From Cymbomonas tetramitiformis (Eukaryota > Chlorophyta > Pyramimonadophyceae > Pyramimonadales > Pyramimonadaceae), in contig LGRX02033504.1 in assembly GCA_001247695.2 (NCBI GenBank), positions 1 to 64,000 on the forward strand: 64,000 nt of DNA. Direction: 5' to 3'. Below, one piece after another: positions 40,701 to 49,900 of the stretch (within the stretch, counting starts at the first letter, position 1; every line of letters begins with the position of its first letter). The translations under genes were made by a program, and so were the position numbers. The notes beneath the pieces are model-generated. The model searched no databases. It was given only the letters and a program-made list of their open reading frames with translations, and was not told where the DNA came from.

Positions 40701-43018
40701 CAACTATCCACAACCATCTGCAACCATCTGCTACTATCTGCTACTATTTACAGCCATTTGCAACCATCTGCTACTATCTGCAACTATCTGCAACTATTTG
40801 CTACTATCTGCTACTATCTGCAACTATCCACAGCCATCTACAACCATCTGCAACTACCTGCTACTATCTGCAACTATCCACAGCCATCTGCAACCATCTG
40901 CAACTATCTGCTACTATCTGCAACTATCCACAGCCATCTGCAACTATCTGCTACTAACTGCAACTATCCACAACCATCTGCTACTAACTGCAACTATCCA
41001 CAACCATCTGCTACCATCTACAACCATCTGCTACCATCTACAACCATCTGCTACCATCTACAACCATCTGCTACTATCTATCCGCTACTATCTGCAACTC
41101 TGGCTTTTCGGCCGCATGCCCGCCCCGCACACTCTTGTTGATCAAGGCGCGTGCCTACTCTGCACTGCCCGTTTCGCGTTCCTGCACGCTCTTTCCGTCC
41201 TGCCCCTGGCATTGGCTGTCAATTGCAAGCTGCTTCATCATCGGGGGGATCATCACAAATGCCCCCCCCACACACGCCACAGTGGGCATCCATCAGCGAG
41301 GAGGTCATCACAAACACTTCCCTGGAGGTCATCACAAAAACCTCCCCGGAGGTCATCGCAAATACCTCCCCGGAGGCGCAATCGTCAATTCGGTTAGACT
41401 GCCGGCACGCACCCCGCCAAATGCGAAACGCTGCCATGCTGTTTCTTTCCCAAGGACTAAAGGGGGTTCTCTACCCTCTCCACTCACTTGATTGTCCACC
41501 CTCTCCACTCACTCGATCGTCCACCCTCTCCACGCACTCGATTGTCCACCCTCTCCTCTCACTCGATTGATTGTCCACCCTCTCCACTCACTCGATTGTC
41601 CACCCTCTCCACTCACTCGATCGTCCACCCTCTCCACTCACTTGATGATAGCGCGGCTCCTCAGAGCCCGCAGGTGAGCGGCAGCCGCTGCACAAGGCAG
41701 AGCTGTCGTGAGATGCGCCGTGGACGGGGGATAATGGCCTTGCAGGGGTTCAAGCAGTGCCTCAGTGAGAACAAATGCCGGAACTGGGACCAGAAGAACT
41801 TCGGGCTCTCTTGCTTAGAGCAGCATTGCTCGTACAACCTGGCGGCGTATGTGTGTGATAACGCGACCATATCAATGATCCAGGACGGCATGCCGAGGGT
41901 GCGCCGCCTCGCGCACCCTCTCATCCCCCCTGAAGCAACAACGCGCGCGGTGCGAGTGAGGGATTGGTGTCTAGAGATGGACAAGGCATGGAGCCGCCTC
42001 GCGCACCCTCTCATCCCCCCTCAAACAACAACGCACGCGGTGCGAGTGAGGGATTGGTGTCTAGAGATGGACAAGGCATGGAGCCGCCTGTGTGCATGCT
42101 GTGCTGGGAGACAGCTTGCGCACTGCCAAAGTGGCAAATGCTGCGACGCTGCGCACTCTACGTTCTAGAGGCCGCCTCGGGAATGAGCCGCGGCGGAGAG
42201 CATCAAAGCGCGTATCTGAAGGTAGTCCGAGCGGGAGGCACCAGGGAGGCCGCAGGGTATGGACACTGCTTGACGCAATGAACGGCCTTTTGCAATGAGA
42301 GGCTCCATTCTGAGAGGCGCTTGAGTTGTGCTCCGTTACGCCCGCTTTTGGTCCAGGGATTGCCCGGGACAGTAGCCAATGAGGTTGCACACAAAATTGG
42401 GTGCCGCATCTGTCTTAGTCCACAGTCGATCCTGGGTGCGCGGTGGGGCTTGGGGTGTGTGCTGGCTTCAGGACGTCATTCAAGCCATACAAGAGTGCAA
42501 CGGCTGCGAAGCAGGTGAACATCCACCATTCTCGAGTGTGCTGCCCTTGCCCGGGTACTGTGCATGCAAGTGATGACAGTGCGCAGCTGCGGAAGTGGGC
42601 ATATGCTGTTGTCCAGAGTGCTTCCCCGGTTTCTGTGTTGAGTTATCTCACGGAGTTCTCCCAATTTGCCGGTATGTTAAGTTATGAATCCAACTCATTG
42701 TGCAGAGCGGAGATCAGGACCGGTGAAACGGCAAGAGCGTGGCTCTTCCCATGGGGGCAGTCGATATTTCGGCTAGGCGAGAAGATACAGGTTGCAGTCT
42801 ATTCAGCTGTGATGCCAGTGATTATAGTGCTCATGGTGGTGACGGGTGTGAGTGCAGCTCGAGAGGCTTGCGGGGAGGGCAAGTGCACGACCTATGTAAC
42901 TGAATCACAGGTGCAAACATCTGCTGCTGCATATTCGTATACGATTCATTTGGCAGCTGCCACCATTGTGATGTTCCACCTTATTGGAGTGTGTGCACTG
43001 TCACCCTTTTCGAATTAG
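28602..43018 (+). CDS. Large secreted/surface cysteine-rich multidomain protein (one or more genes)
   Basis: A series of plus-strand exons with regular cysteine spacing and good splice signals runs for 14 kb. It starts with a signal peptide (28602) and ends with a hydrophobic C-terminus (stop at 43016-43018). Recognisable pieces are a PAN/apple-like exon (29737-30025), a Dickkopf-like cysteine exon (about 30928-31163), discoidin-like halves (about 32957-33030 and 33535-33606), a second PAN-like exon pair (about 35925-36064 and 36407-36514), and two exons of the type C..C...DG...CAYGTDCTDC (37.7 and 39.4 kb). Introns are crowded with minisatellites. No internal stop-plus-start pair that would prove several genes was found, but one transcript is not proven either. 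Likely role: cell-surface or extracellular adhesion/recognition protein. Confidence 0.55.
29363..30025 (+). CDS. Cysteine-rich protein: exons with PAN/apple-like domain
   Basis: Exon 29363-29608 reads VDCKDYSVAAERFDFTCLNN and ends at TACAGG|GTGCGC. Exon 29737-30025 follows an acaacag acceptor and has PCGCYMGPG, SECQLHCERLL, SCIGFSHSY and QCILHTNAT. The C...C...C.GF......C.LH pattern is that of PAN/apple domains, which mediate protein or carbohydrate contacts outside the cell. Both exons are phase-compatible, and the coding signal is much better than in the flanks. Confidence 0.65.
30522..30800. repeat. 23-bp minisatellite, ~12 copies, intronic
   Basis: The unit gccagctaaggtgcagcggaa plus gc recurs with C/T and A/G variants. 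It contains repeated ctaag and gcag words that resemble branch-point and acceptor sites. Confidence 0.92.
30928..31163 (+). CDS. Cysteine-rich protein: disulfide-rich exon
   Basis: It reads GDLCATAVDCRFPSMSC, LRCIGLAVGEACEVSEMC and FDLACVAGTCQQ and ends with a FDQ|GTGCGG donor. The paired CATAVDC and GTC spacing resembles Dickkopf/colipase-like or EGF-like knots. No family is assigned. The acceptor (gccgcggag, about 30927) is weak. Confidence 0.55.
31925..32046 (+). CDS. Cysteine-rich protein: short exon
   Basis: After a cgtggcag acceptor it reads APNKCYTQFSMPDGSYVNRI followed by DLCESLEAADVSAAFC, with a GTGACC donor at about 32047. It has no recognised domain. Cysteine content and splice signals are in line with its neighbours. 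Confidence 0.45.
32957..33606 (+). CDS. Cysteine-rich protein: discoidin (F5/8C)-like exon pair
   Basis: An exon at about 32957-33030 reads GEYPGYPLNRAIDQIISDST, recalling the 'A.DG...' start of F5/8 type C or fucolectin-like domains. About 500 nt downstream, about 33535-33606 reads EDPPYMIVYLGARYEIGKVA followed by ICIQ|GTGATT, the 'W..VDLG..Y.I..V.I' core of the same fold. A later stretch near 33675 (LAGVELKSS) may be another strand. Such domains bind carbohydrate or phospholipid. The similarity is pattern-level only. Confidence 0.55.
33790..34350. repeat. 25-bp minisatellite, ~22 copies, intronic
   Basis: The unit cagtttgagcagctgcggcc followed by gatca repeats with exact 25-bp spacing (33841, 33866, 33891 and so on), with point variants. 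Each unit contains a cagctg palindrome. It has no spacers and is not a CRISPR array. Confidence 0.95.
34790..35392. repeat. Two intronic arrays (62-66 bp x 4, ~26 bp x 3) flanking a possible exon
   Basis: gtaggtgtttgag recurs at 34822, 34884 and 34950, each time with gcaggatcgtggcat. Copies of ctgaagcagacacctggcag occur at 35308-35390. Between them, 35027-35170 reads VVRQNGCTEVASPLV and EAEFLRFTF, which could be a further discoidin-type exon. Confidence 0.7.
35925..36514 (+). CDS. Cysteine-rich protein: second PAN-like exon pair
   Basis: Exon about 35925-36064 reads NWEHVFDNVNCAG, then STACQAFCKGTNYAAYW, ending ACGGCCG|GTGAGC. The next exon starts at 36407 after gagcccgcag and joins in phase 1 (G|GG ATG) to give QPGTCRCYVNCTDYG, ending GACG|GTAGGA at 36514. 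The NCAG...CQ.FC...YAAYW...CRC series fits a PAN- or WSC-like disulfide domain. Confidence 0.65.
37030..37535. repeat. Inverted repeat with ~220-bp arms
   Basis: The left arm (about 37030-37250) and right arm (about 37320-37535) are reverse complements over long stretches. Both contain catgattctttctatatcat and gtcccgtctcccccatggca in opposite orientation, separated by a loop of about 70 bp. The right arm's plus strand reads LPDDIERIMRSCAPCQ, loosely like the CxxC end of a retroviral-type integrase zinc finger. That resemblance is weak. Confidence 0.85.
37687..37836 (+). CDS. Cysteine-rich protein: C-rich exon with CAYGTDCTDCG
   Basis: It reads SGCAGMCSDDCAETSSDCQD then NKCAYGTDCTDCGLR. The CA.GTDC.DCG signature is one I associate with repeated extracellular modules in algae and oomycetes, but I cannot name a family. 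A related exon follows at 39.35 kb. Confidence 0.6.
38050..39022 (+). CDS. Cysteine-rich protein: two further exons around a minisatellite
   Basis: About 38070-38171 reads CFSMCANAGFCCGED and APNCVQ|GTGCTA. About 38830-39022 reads GCRAGMEVGSLEECKLKCDD, then DAGPRAYVDCYQGCD. Both have paired C...C spacing typical of small disulfide domains. Between them lies the 41-bp array. Confidence 0.5.
38405..38705. repeat. 41-bp minisatellite, ~7 copies, intronic
   Basis: The unit gatgaaagagtggggcgcga followed by cgagctctccatgcgcggcgc repeats at a spacing of about 41 bp from 38419. One copy is a few bp shorter, and two copies have atcaaag for atgaaag. Confidence 0.93.
39330..39484 (+). CDS. Cysteine-rich protein: second CAYASDCSDC exon
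   Basis: It reads MDTQCNNVCNTSYNGICEDG then LHSCAYASDCSDCAER, ending at a CACTG|GTGGGC donor. The CNN.CN....G.C.DGG...CA..SDC.DC arrangement is the same module type as the exon at 37.7 kb and superficially recalls LNR or EGF repeats. Confidence 0.6.
39950..40507 (+). CDS. Cysteine-rich protein: exons at 40.0 and 40.3 kb
   Basis: 39958-40075 reads CSVYGVGCSEGHFCNYASGS, then CEQCQDFPDCF. 40272-40507 reads QDCNSRCCKRLQCVPV, SCSSDEDCPADPPTG and HCRCRNGARVSGSC. The second resembles a whey-acidic or TNFR-like four-disulfide arrangement. No family is claimed. Confidence 0.5.
40660..41100. repeat. Decamer array (ctgctactat / ctgcaactat / ccacaaccat)
   Basis: About forty 10-bp units with phased variation over 440 bp. 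The plus strand is strongly pyrimidine-biased outside the A positions. Intronic. Confidence 0.93.
41285..42090. repeat. Three more arrays: 27 bp x 3-4, 25 bp x 7, 90 bp x 2
   Basis: ggaggtcatcacaaa units lie at 41300-41385. tccaccctctccactcactc units lie at 41495-41645. A 90-bp unit with cgcaccctctcatcccccct and gtgagggattggtgtctaga starts at 41903 and 41993. A putative exon lies between the second and third (41670-41900). Confidence 0.88.
41670..42166 (+). CDS. Cysteine-rich protein: exons at 41.7 and 42.1 kb
   Basis: After agcccgcag, 41672-41899 reads SRCTRQSCREMRRG, FKQCLSENKCRNWDQKNFG and LSCLEQHCSYNLAAYVCDN. 42085-42166 reads CACCAGRQLAHCQSGKCC. Cysteine spacing and codon quality support coding. 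Exact ends are uncertain because the 90-bp repeat follows. Confidence 0.5.
42780..43018 (+). CDS. Cysteine-rich protein: hydrophobic C-terminal exon(s)
   Basis: After gaagatacag, one frame reads VAVYSAVMPVIIVLMVVTG, then CGEGKC, a polar spacer ending TSAAAYSYT, and IHLAAATIVMFHLIGVCALS before the stop at 43016-43018. A small-residue stretch followed by a hydrophobic tail at the very end fits a GPI-anchor signal. The first hydrophobic run could instead be a membrane span. Another frame of the same exon is cysteine-rich (CSLFSCDASD) and ends at about 42903, so the frame is not settled. Confidence 0.4.
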
Positions 43019-43283
43019 CGTGAACATGTGAACGGGAGTATGCATCGACTTAATGATACAAAATTAGGCTCAATTGTAAAATAGCAGTGGACATGATGTA
43101 GAGTGAGAAGCGCAGATTTATGTATGATTGTGTTGCCAGATATGTTGAATGTCAAAACAAATTTGTGCACGCATGCTAGTTCTAAATTAAACTCGCTGTA
43201 TTCTGTGTGGTGCACTGCATTCTGGTATCCATAAATTATATTCAGAGCTCCCTAGGTAAGCTTATGTGTGTGTGTGTATTCAT

Positions 43284-43475
43284 CGTAACCCAGAGACCAA
43301 CAGTTGTTTGGCGACGATCGGTCACATCGTATCATCTTTCCATGCTGCTTTGCATTTGGGTTGGGAATATGTATGCGTTTGTGGTATCTTGTCACGGCCC
43401 CGCCCTGCTCTTGATTTGCTTCTCACATCCACTGGGATGATGGTGGGCTGGCTTTTGTTGGCCGATCTCATGGCA
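43284..43475 (+). repeat. Dispersed repeat family copy
   Basis: It starts at aacccagagaccaacagttg and ends at gggctggcttttgttggccg. It is nearly identical to 54697-54880 (+), 54905-55045 (+) and the reverse complement of 59700-59900. ORFs in it are only repeat shadows. Confidence 0.9.
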
Positions 43476-43599
43476 CTATTAATTAGCGTGGTGATCTTTT
43501 TAATTTCCTTTGCGATCGCCTTGGTATACATAGGGGTTATGAAAGTCGAGTTTCGGGAATACAACCTAATCATCTAGTTTAATAGCGAAATGCACAAAG

Positions 43600-46500
43600 G
43601 GGCATGCATGATACTAATAAGTGGTATGCGCGTTCACATACTAAAGGGTTATTCGGACAGTCGATCTTATCCGCTGGATCGGAGAACGAGTGTATAATTC
43701 GGGAGAAATGAAACACGGGAATTATTCTACGGTCAGTTCTGGATTCCGCGTAATGTCGCGACAATGTCCGTACTTCCGCAATGGAAAATGATTTCGGGAG
43801 ATTAAAAAAACAAGAATCGAGAATAAATCGTTAATGTTTTTTTGAGATTAGTGACTACGTTAAGTCATCATCAAGGGATGTCATCGCGGTGGCGCCTTAA
43901 TTCAAAAATTGTGTTCACCGAAACATTTTTTGATAACTTCCTTCAATATATATGTCGACTTTGTTTACATATGGCTTCTATCGCAAATAAGCGTGATGTT
44001 TTGGCGCCTTGCATCACACCTAGTGCAAACGATAGTGCGGTTTGAGCTCGTGTTGTCTGCACCGTGCTCTCTCCCCGAAAAACTATCTCAAAACGAACGG
44101 CGTGCGGAAAGCGACTTGGATTGTCCTCGGCTTCCAAATATTCCGACCAACCTGTATAAGACGACGATGACGATACCGTTCCCTCTACGGATAACAATTT
44201 CACGGGAACTGTTTAGATTGATTATCCCCCCGAAACTGGGGAGGTTACCTACTACCACGGAAAGGTCTAACAAACTACCCTTGCCAACGATACCTTCTTA
44301 GCAGGCTATATCGGAAGCCAACTATTTCGAATGCTTTACGAACGGGTGAATATCTTTGTCAAGTTATTCCAAAGGATGATGTGCAAAATAAATGCTTACA
44401 ACCACCTTGCGCGCAAAGACAAGATGCACCGTGTACCACATTGGGTTGATATGCTCAATGCTAAGAAGGTGGAATGTGCCGCCTATTGCTACTTACTAAA
44501 GTGCACCGATATATCAACACTATTGTGAGTCAACCGCCGACGTTCATGTGGGAGTGAATGGTACTGCGATGCGTTGGATTTGCCACGGGTGATGTTGGGA
44601 AGTGCAATATCATTATTCGGACACTTCCTGCACACGAGCTATCTACGTCGAAACAAATGAAACCACATGCCAACCCGTTTGCATAATTCGAGAGCTAAGA
44701 TGGGATGCCGTGTAGCTATTCGCGAATACTCACATGTGGAATGTGGAAGTTGCAGTTAGAGCTCGCTTAGCAGCTTTAGAGCCGTAATTGCCGTAGCCGT
44801 AGCCACGAAAAAACACCGTGCAAAGAACTAAGTTAGTTGTAAGGTTTTAACGTAACCGATGCCTTCTAGGCCACACATATTGTGGCTCGTGCATGATCGT
44901 TGCGATGGGCTTCGGGATCTTCGAGTCCCACCTCTTGCACCACACGATGCCATAACGCACACCTTTTTAAGTTATCGTACACCGCCTCGTGTTCGACGCG
45001 CCCATCCATGTTCACCACACGGTAACGCGTGGTCATGTCGTAGTAACAACTCCCATTCTGTCGGTGTTGTCGCAGCGTCGCGCCGAATGACCCCCCCGCC
45101 ATCAAGTATTGTGGGGCCATGTCCTTAGATAGGCTCGCCATGCCTATTCGCGTAGTGCATACTAGGGCAACGCGTTCGAGCGAACTGGGCGCACCAATGA
45201 CCGTTGGCCGCAAACTCGGGGTCGTTCATTGTGATCAACGGGCCCACGTGACGGGTGAATGCTTCGCTCACGATTTTTGGTGTAGAGGGGCGTTCTGTGG
45301 GGCACTTCATACAAACCCCTTTAGTCTTCCAATATCCGTGGGGCTCACTGAAAGTGTCCAGCGCGGAATGAAGTTCGCCAACGGTTCTCCTAGCGCTCCG
45401 CTGCCAAGCCCAGTTCAACGGCGGCTTGCCCTTCACGTTTTTTAATCTCGTACACGCACCTCGTGTCCTTCACTGTGTCGAGAAAGGACTCCAAGTCTTT
45501 CATACATCTTAGCGCCCGCGCCTATGAGCGCGTCCCTACTCGCGTAAGATTTCTCTATTGATAAAAACAAAATATTCTCAAATATAACGAAAAGAGAAAG
45601 GGACGCACTCGAGGCCGAAGTGCTTGGTGTTGGGAAAGCGAGGAATTGAACTACTCGCTTTCTTTCGAGCGGGCGCGAAGTTCTCCTTGTCCTCGCTCTT
45701 CACCGGAACCATCGCATTAACGCAGGCTTTGGCTCTGGCGGTGGCTCGTTGGCTGTGAAGAGGCTAAATGCTGAGGAGGCTGAAAGGGCTCCTGGGGTGA
45801 AAGGGGTGTTGCTGAAAGGGGTGTTGCTGAAAGGGGTGTTGCTGAAAGGGGTGTTGCTGAAAGGGTTGCTGCTGAAAGGGCCGCAGCAGCTGGTCAGCTG
45901 GTCAGGTGGCCGGATTCGGGCTGCACGGCCGTGGCCGTTCTCATCGGACCGGCGCGGTGCGGCGCGTGCGCGGGAGGGAGAACCGCTCTTTCGTGTCGTG
46001 TCTCCTGGTGACGAGGGGCATGGCGCTGGTGATGGCGCTGGCGTGGGCACAACGAACGACCAAGGGTGAAATTTCGATTTTCGGGATTCGGGCCGGAGCG
46101 GCGCTTGGGAGGTCAGGCAAGCGCCCTCGCGCCGCGAGGCATCGCGAGCGACGGCGCATGGGTAGTTAGCGCAGGCGCCGGCGCGGGGGCTCGCCTAGAA
46201 AATCTTCCGCCGGCGCGCCAACATCTCAAGATTTTTGCCTGGTGACGCCTAGAGCATTGCATTTTTTTGTCTGGTGACGCCTAGAGCACGTTACATGCGG
46301 TTGAGCCCTGCTCGACACTTTACTCGTTGCACTCGTGTATGAGTACATATCCACAGCATGAGAGCCGCGAGCCCTCCTTAACACTGTATCGCGCGAGCAA
46401 ATTGACATCAGTGCGCGCTGAGAGCTTTTCCCAATCCACTGTTGTCAGAAACCACATAATTCATCATTTCAGCTATTTCCATTGGTTTGGAAAAGAATTA

Positions 46501-46700
46501 AGATGTCTAATTGGCGCAAACGGGAAGTGTAAAAACTTGCGCAATTTCTAATTTTTTCCAAATCCGATTTCAGAATCGGATACCCCGCGGAGAGGGCTAC
46601 CAAGTTATTGGCATACTTATATGTTTTGGTTAAGTATGGACACGTCAGACGCGGTAATCCATCTGACGTGTCCATCCTGAGTACATACGGCAGATGGGGG
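43600..46700. other. AT-rich region with little coding signal
   Basis: Apart from the degenerate ORF pair at 44.9-45.4 kb and a 15-bp repeat (ctgaaaggggtgttg, about 6 copies, 45798-45880), nothing is supported. A GC-rich island at 45900-46210 is composed of gcgcc/ggcgc words and is followed by two copies of tctggtgacgcctagagca at 46220-46300. Confidence 0.45.
44866..45436 (-). pseudogene. Degenerate gene, unrecognised
   Basis: Two overlapping minus-strand frames look like parts of one protein. 45436-45125 reads WKTKGVCMKCPTERPSTPKI and FAANGHWCAQFARTRCPS. 45213-44866 reads QNGSCYYDMTTRYRVVNMDG and RCALWHRVVQEVGLEDPE. A frame change near 45180 would join them. Residue composition is more protein-like than in the flanks, but no family is recognised. 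It could be an old mobile-element ORF. Confidence 0.3.
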
Positions 46701-46710
46701 GCTCCTTAAG

Positions 46711-47100
46711 ATGAAAAGTTCAGGCCCTGAACTTTTAGGCTGCCATGAACTTATTCTTCATGGCCTGAACGTTTTTTTCAGGGGCTGAACTTATTCTGCA
46801 GGGCCTGAACTTATTCTTCAGGGCCTGAACTTTTTCGTCAGGCCCTGAAGAAATAATTCAGGCCTGAATTTTCATTTTTTATACACCCAAGAAAAAACCT
46901 CATCGTTTATAAACGGTATGAAAGTTCAGGTCCTGAACTTTTGAATTTGCACTCTTAACAAGAGGCTTGGACTTTTTCTTCAGGGCCTGAACTTTTTATT
47001 CACTCTTCGTTTTATATAAAGTTTACCATTATATGCTCATGTCGCCATCTCTGCCCTGAACTTTTAGTTTTCGCGAAAAGTATACAGGCCCTGAAGTAAA
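46711..47100. repeat. Cluster of palindromic ttcagggcctgaa elements
   Basis: About eleven near-palindromes based on ttcaggscctgaa, several extended to aaagttcaggccctgaactt, lie in about 390 bp (for example 46714-46736, 46798, 46818, 46839, 46925, 46978). Another copy is at 48523. Spacing is irregular (about 20-70 bp), so it is not a simple tandem repeat. Confidence 0.85.
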
Positions 47101-47113
47101 ATTTTCGCGAGGA

Positions 47114-48080
47114 GAACACTCGCGAGGTCGAAAAAGTCCTTTGAATAGCGGGTTTCCCGCTATTGAAGGGTCTGTAAACCTGCGAATCTTTCAAACATGA
47201 TAGGGTTAGTACACGCGTGAAAAAACAAGCTTATATTATATGGCATCTCGGGTTTTAACCGAGATCTCCAAACCGCAGGTTTGGCGCTCTGTTTGAGCTA
47301 ATGCCACGAACGAATTGCAAGCTAAAAAAACTATCGCCAAAAATTTAGGGTTGCCAAGTGTGCCTCCATCTTTTCAAAAAAATCTCAAATCAAACGAACA
47401 AGGGGTGTTGTGTGGGCAGTTTTCGCAAGGAGAACGCTCGTGAAGTCCAAATAGTCGTGAAAATAGCGGTTTTCCCGCTATCGAAGGGCCTGGAAACCTG
47501 CGAATCTTTCAAAAAGGAGAGGGCAAGTCAATGAGTGTAAGGATACTCTTCTATTGTGTGGCATCTCTGGTGTTCACCGAGATCACCAAACCGCAGGTTT
47601 GGCGCTCTGTTCCAGCTAATGCCACGAACGAATTGCAAACGGGAAAAAACTGTCGCCAAAAAGATAGGGTTGCCAAGCAGGGCTCTATATCGGTTTGGGT
47701 TTTCGGTATCGATACAATCCGATATCCGAAAAACGGAATCGATAATCGGCACAATCGATAAATAATCGATTACTTGGACATTTATATGTAATTTGTTATG
47801 AATTAAATATGGAACACCAAAACCTGCACAATCGATAGTTAGACAGCGCAATCCGATAATCGGCGATAAATACGATATATCGATAGTATCGGTTATCGGA
47901 AATATCGATATAGAGCCTTGTTGCCAAGTGTGCCTCCATGTTTTCGAAAAATTGACCAAATGAAGTGATGTAAATACGATCATGAGGTAAATTTCCGCGA
48001 GGAGAACGCCGGTAAAGTCCAAACGCCGTTAGAATAACGGCTTTCCCGCTTGCAAAGGGTCTGCCGATCTGTATTTTTGT
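47114..48080. repeat. Three tandem copies of a ~320-bp unit
   Basis: gagaacrctcg plus a following cccgctat..aagggtctg block starts at 47114, 47432 and 48004. Units 1 and 2 share accgagatc, ccaaaccgcaggtttggcgc and ctaatgccacgaacgaattg. The 572-bp distance between units 2 and 3, against 318 bp for units 1 and 2, is explained by the 251-bp insertion described next. Confidence 0.85.
47678..47920. mobile_element. hAT-like MITE, 243 bp, with 8-bp target-site duplication
   Basis: Termini are cagggctctatatcg and, inverted at the right end, caaggctctatatcg. They are flanked on both sides by ttgccaag (47670-47677 and 47921-47928). An 8-bp duplication and a CARGG-type terminus are features of hAT transposons. 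The interior is AT-rich with repeated atcgat/atcggt words and no ORF, so it is non-autonomous. The unoccupied site is preserved in the neighbouring repeat unit at 47351-47358. Confidence 0.88.
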
Positions 48081-49900
48081 CGAGCGAACAAAGAGCGCGA
48101 GTAAACTTGAAGAAAATATGTAAAGTCAAAAGAAATGAAAGGACCGCCAAGGCTTCATTAAGTAGTGTTGAAGACGGAAAGAAGTGACGAAGAGGGCATC
48201 TTAACCGTTCGTAACATGCCTCGACGAAGTTGGAGTCGAAAGAAGTCAATCAAGGCCAAGGCGTAACGGGAACGTAAAGTCTTGGCAAAGATGTTGACGA
48301 GTGTTTTCGAAAGGAAAATGGAATGACAAGCCGCCTATAATATATTATAATATTACAGTAGAGCACGAAGCAAAATGTATTCAACCGAGCTTAACATGCT
48401 CTTGAAGTGTAGTCGAAAGACGAAAAGTTCAAGGGGTCGCTCCGCCACTAGACGAAAGTCGTTTTTATATATTTTCAAGAGAACACTCTTGTGGCCGTTG
48501 TATACTTTCTGCCATGACGTTCAGACCCTGAACTTTTCATCGTAAGTCGCCCACCAACGGCCGGATCTATTGCCATACTTAACACTTAAATGCCATACGT
48601 CTAAAATCAGTATGAATATCAACTTTTCGACATGTAAGTGCGCTAAGACCCGTCGCACGTGCAATGAGCCTCGTGCGGACGCATATGTGGCATCCATGTT
48701 GACTAGACACATATACCAACTCATTTCCATGGTGCGCATGCCATCTAGAGAGTTATATCGCGCACGACATACGCAAAACACATGTTGATTTCTCTGGTCC
48801 GACTAGTTTCGCAAGTATTTCGATATGATTAGCGATCGGCGTACGCTTATGCGCGTGATCACACACACATTCGATAGCTACAATGTCAAAACCAACATTT
48901 GAAAACAGTATGCCGTTTTTTGCCGGCGTTTACAGTGACGGCTCAATTGTTGTGGATAGGTACTCATACTCGTGCACGCTTTCTCTTTCGGTGTTTTATT
49001 TATGTTTCTTTCGCATGAATCATGAGTCAGTTGCTTCGAGCGTTGGTCGGATCCCAACGAGCGCTGAGCGGGGTTTTCGGGTTTCAGGCGCGGGCGCTTT
49101 GGCGGATGAAGGCAGCGCCAGCGCGGCGCTTGGGCGTGAGGCACGGCGCGGGCGCGCTGGGAGCCAGGGCGGTCGCTGGCGCGGCGCTTGCTGTTTTCGC
49201 CACGCGCCAGGCGCTGGCGCGGCGCCTGTACCCTCGAGGGCCCGCTGTGCTGGCGCGTCCGATTTAGGCGCGCCAACTTCATTTCACCCTTGACAACGAC
49301 AAGACGAAAAGATTCTTTGTCACGCGTCGAGAACACAGAACGGAAGACGAGACGAGAGTCATCAGTCAAGAGAAGACGATAGCGATACTCCATCTCCATC
49401 TCCACTCGAACTGGACTAACTTGTGACGTAACTTGTACTTCAAACAACGCAAGTGAAAGTCATTACTAATAAAAGGCTCCCACATAGTAGTCTCAAGAAC
49501 TATAATCGTGGGCCACTATATTCATTGCGACTAGAGAGTGGAAATTGTTGACACGGCAGAGGGTGAGAGTATGCGCGCATAAAAGTTGCGGGTTATGGGT
49601 CTAAGCATCTGTATATTTTCCATACGGTGCTGTCCACGCGGCCTATAGCGGCATAAGTGGAACATAGTAAAAACCTGCTTGCACCTGTAATATATTTGTA
49701 GCTTCACACATCTCGACGCTCAAAGCATATATCGCTATGCAAATGCTGAGAGCGGTCGTAAACAAGTAATTTTGAACGCGCATCTTTGGGATAACAAAAA
49801 ACTTCCAATCAAAAGTATAAGAGCTCTGAAACTTTCTGTCCTAACAGCTGTAGTACACAGTTTTGGAAGAGATCTACAGACCTTCGCCCGGAGGCTTCAA
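48080..49900. other. AT-rich region with one GC-rich island
   Basis: No gene is supported. 49040-49280 is a GC-rich island of gcgctggcgcggcgc-like words resembling the island at 45.9-46.2 kb (both contain gcggcgcttggg). It reads open in several frames only because of its composition. Confidence 0.45.

Noticed and set aside
40275..41141. Plus-strand ORF of 288 residues with SATICNYLQ repeats
   Set aside because: Only the first ~75 residues (cysteine-rich exon) look coding. The rest is a decamer array.
49022..49293. GC-rich ORFs on both strands at 49.0-49.3 kb
   Set aside because: Open in several frames because of composition. No motif or splice structure.
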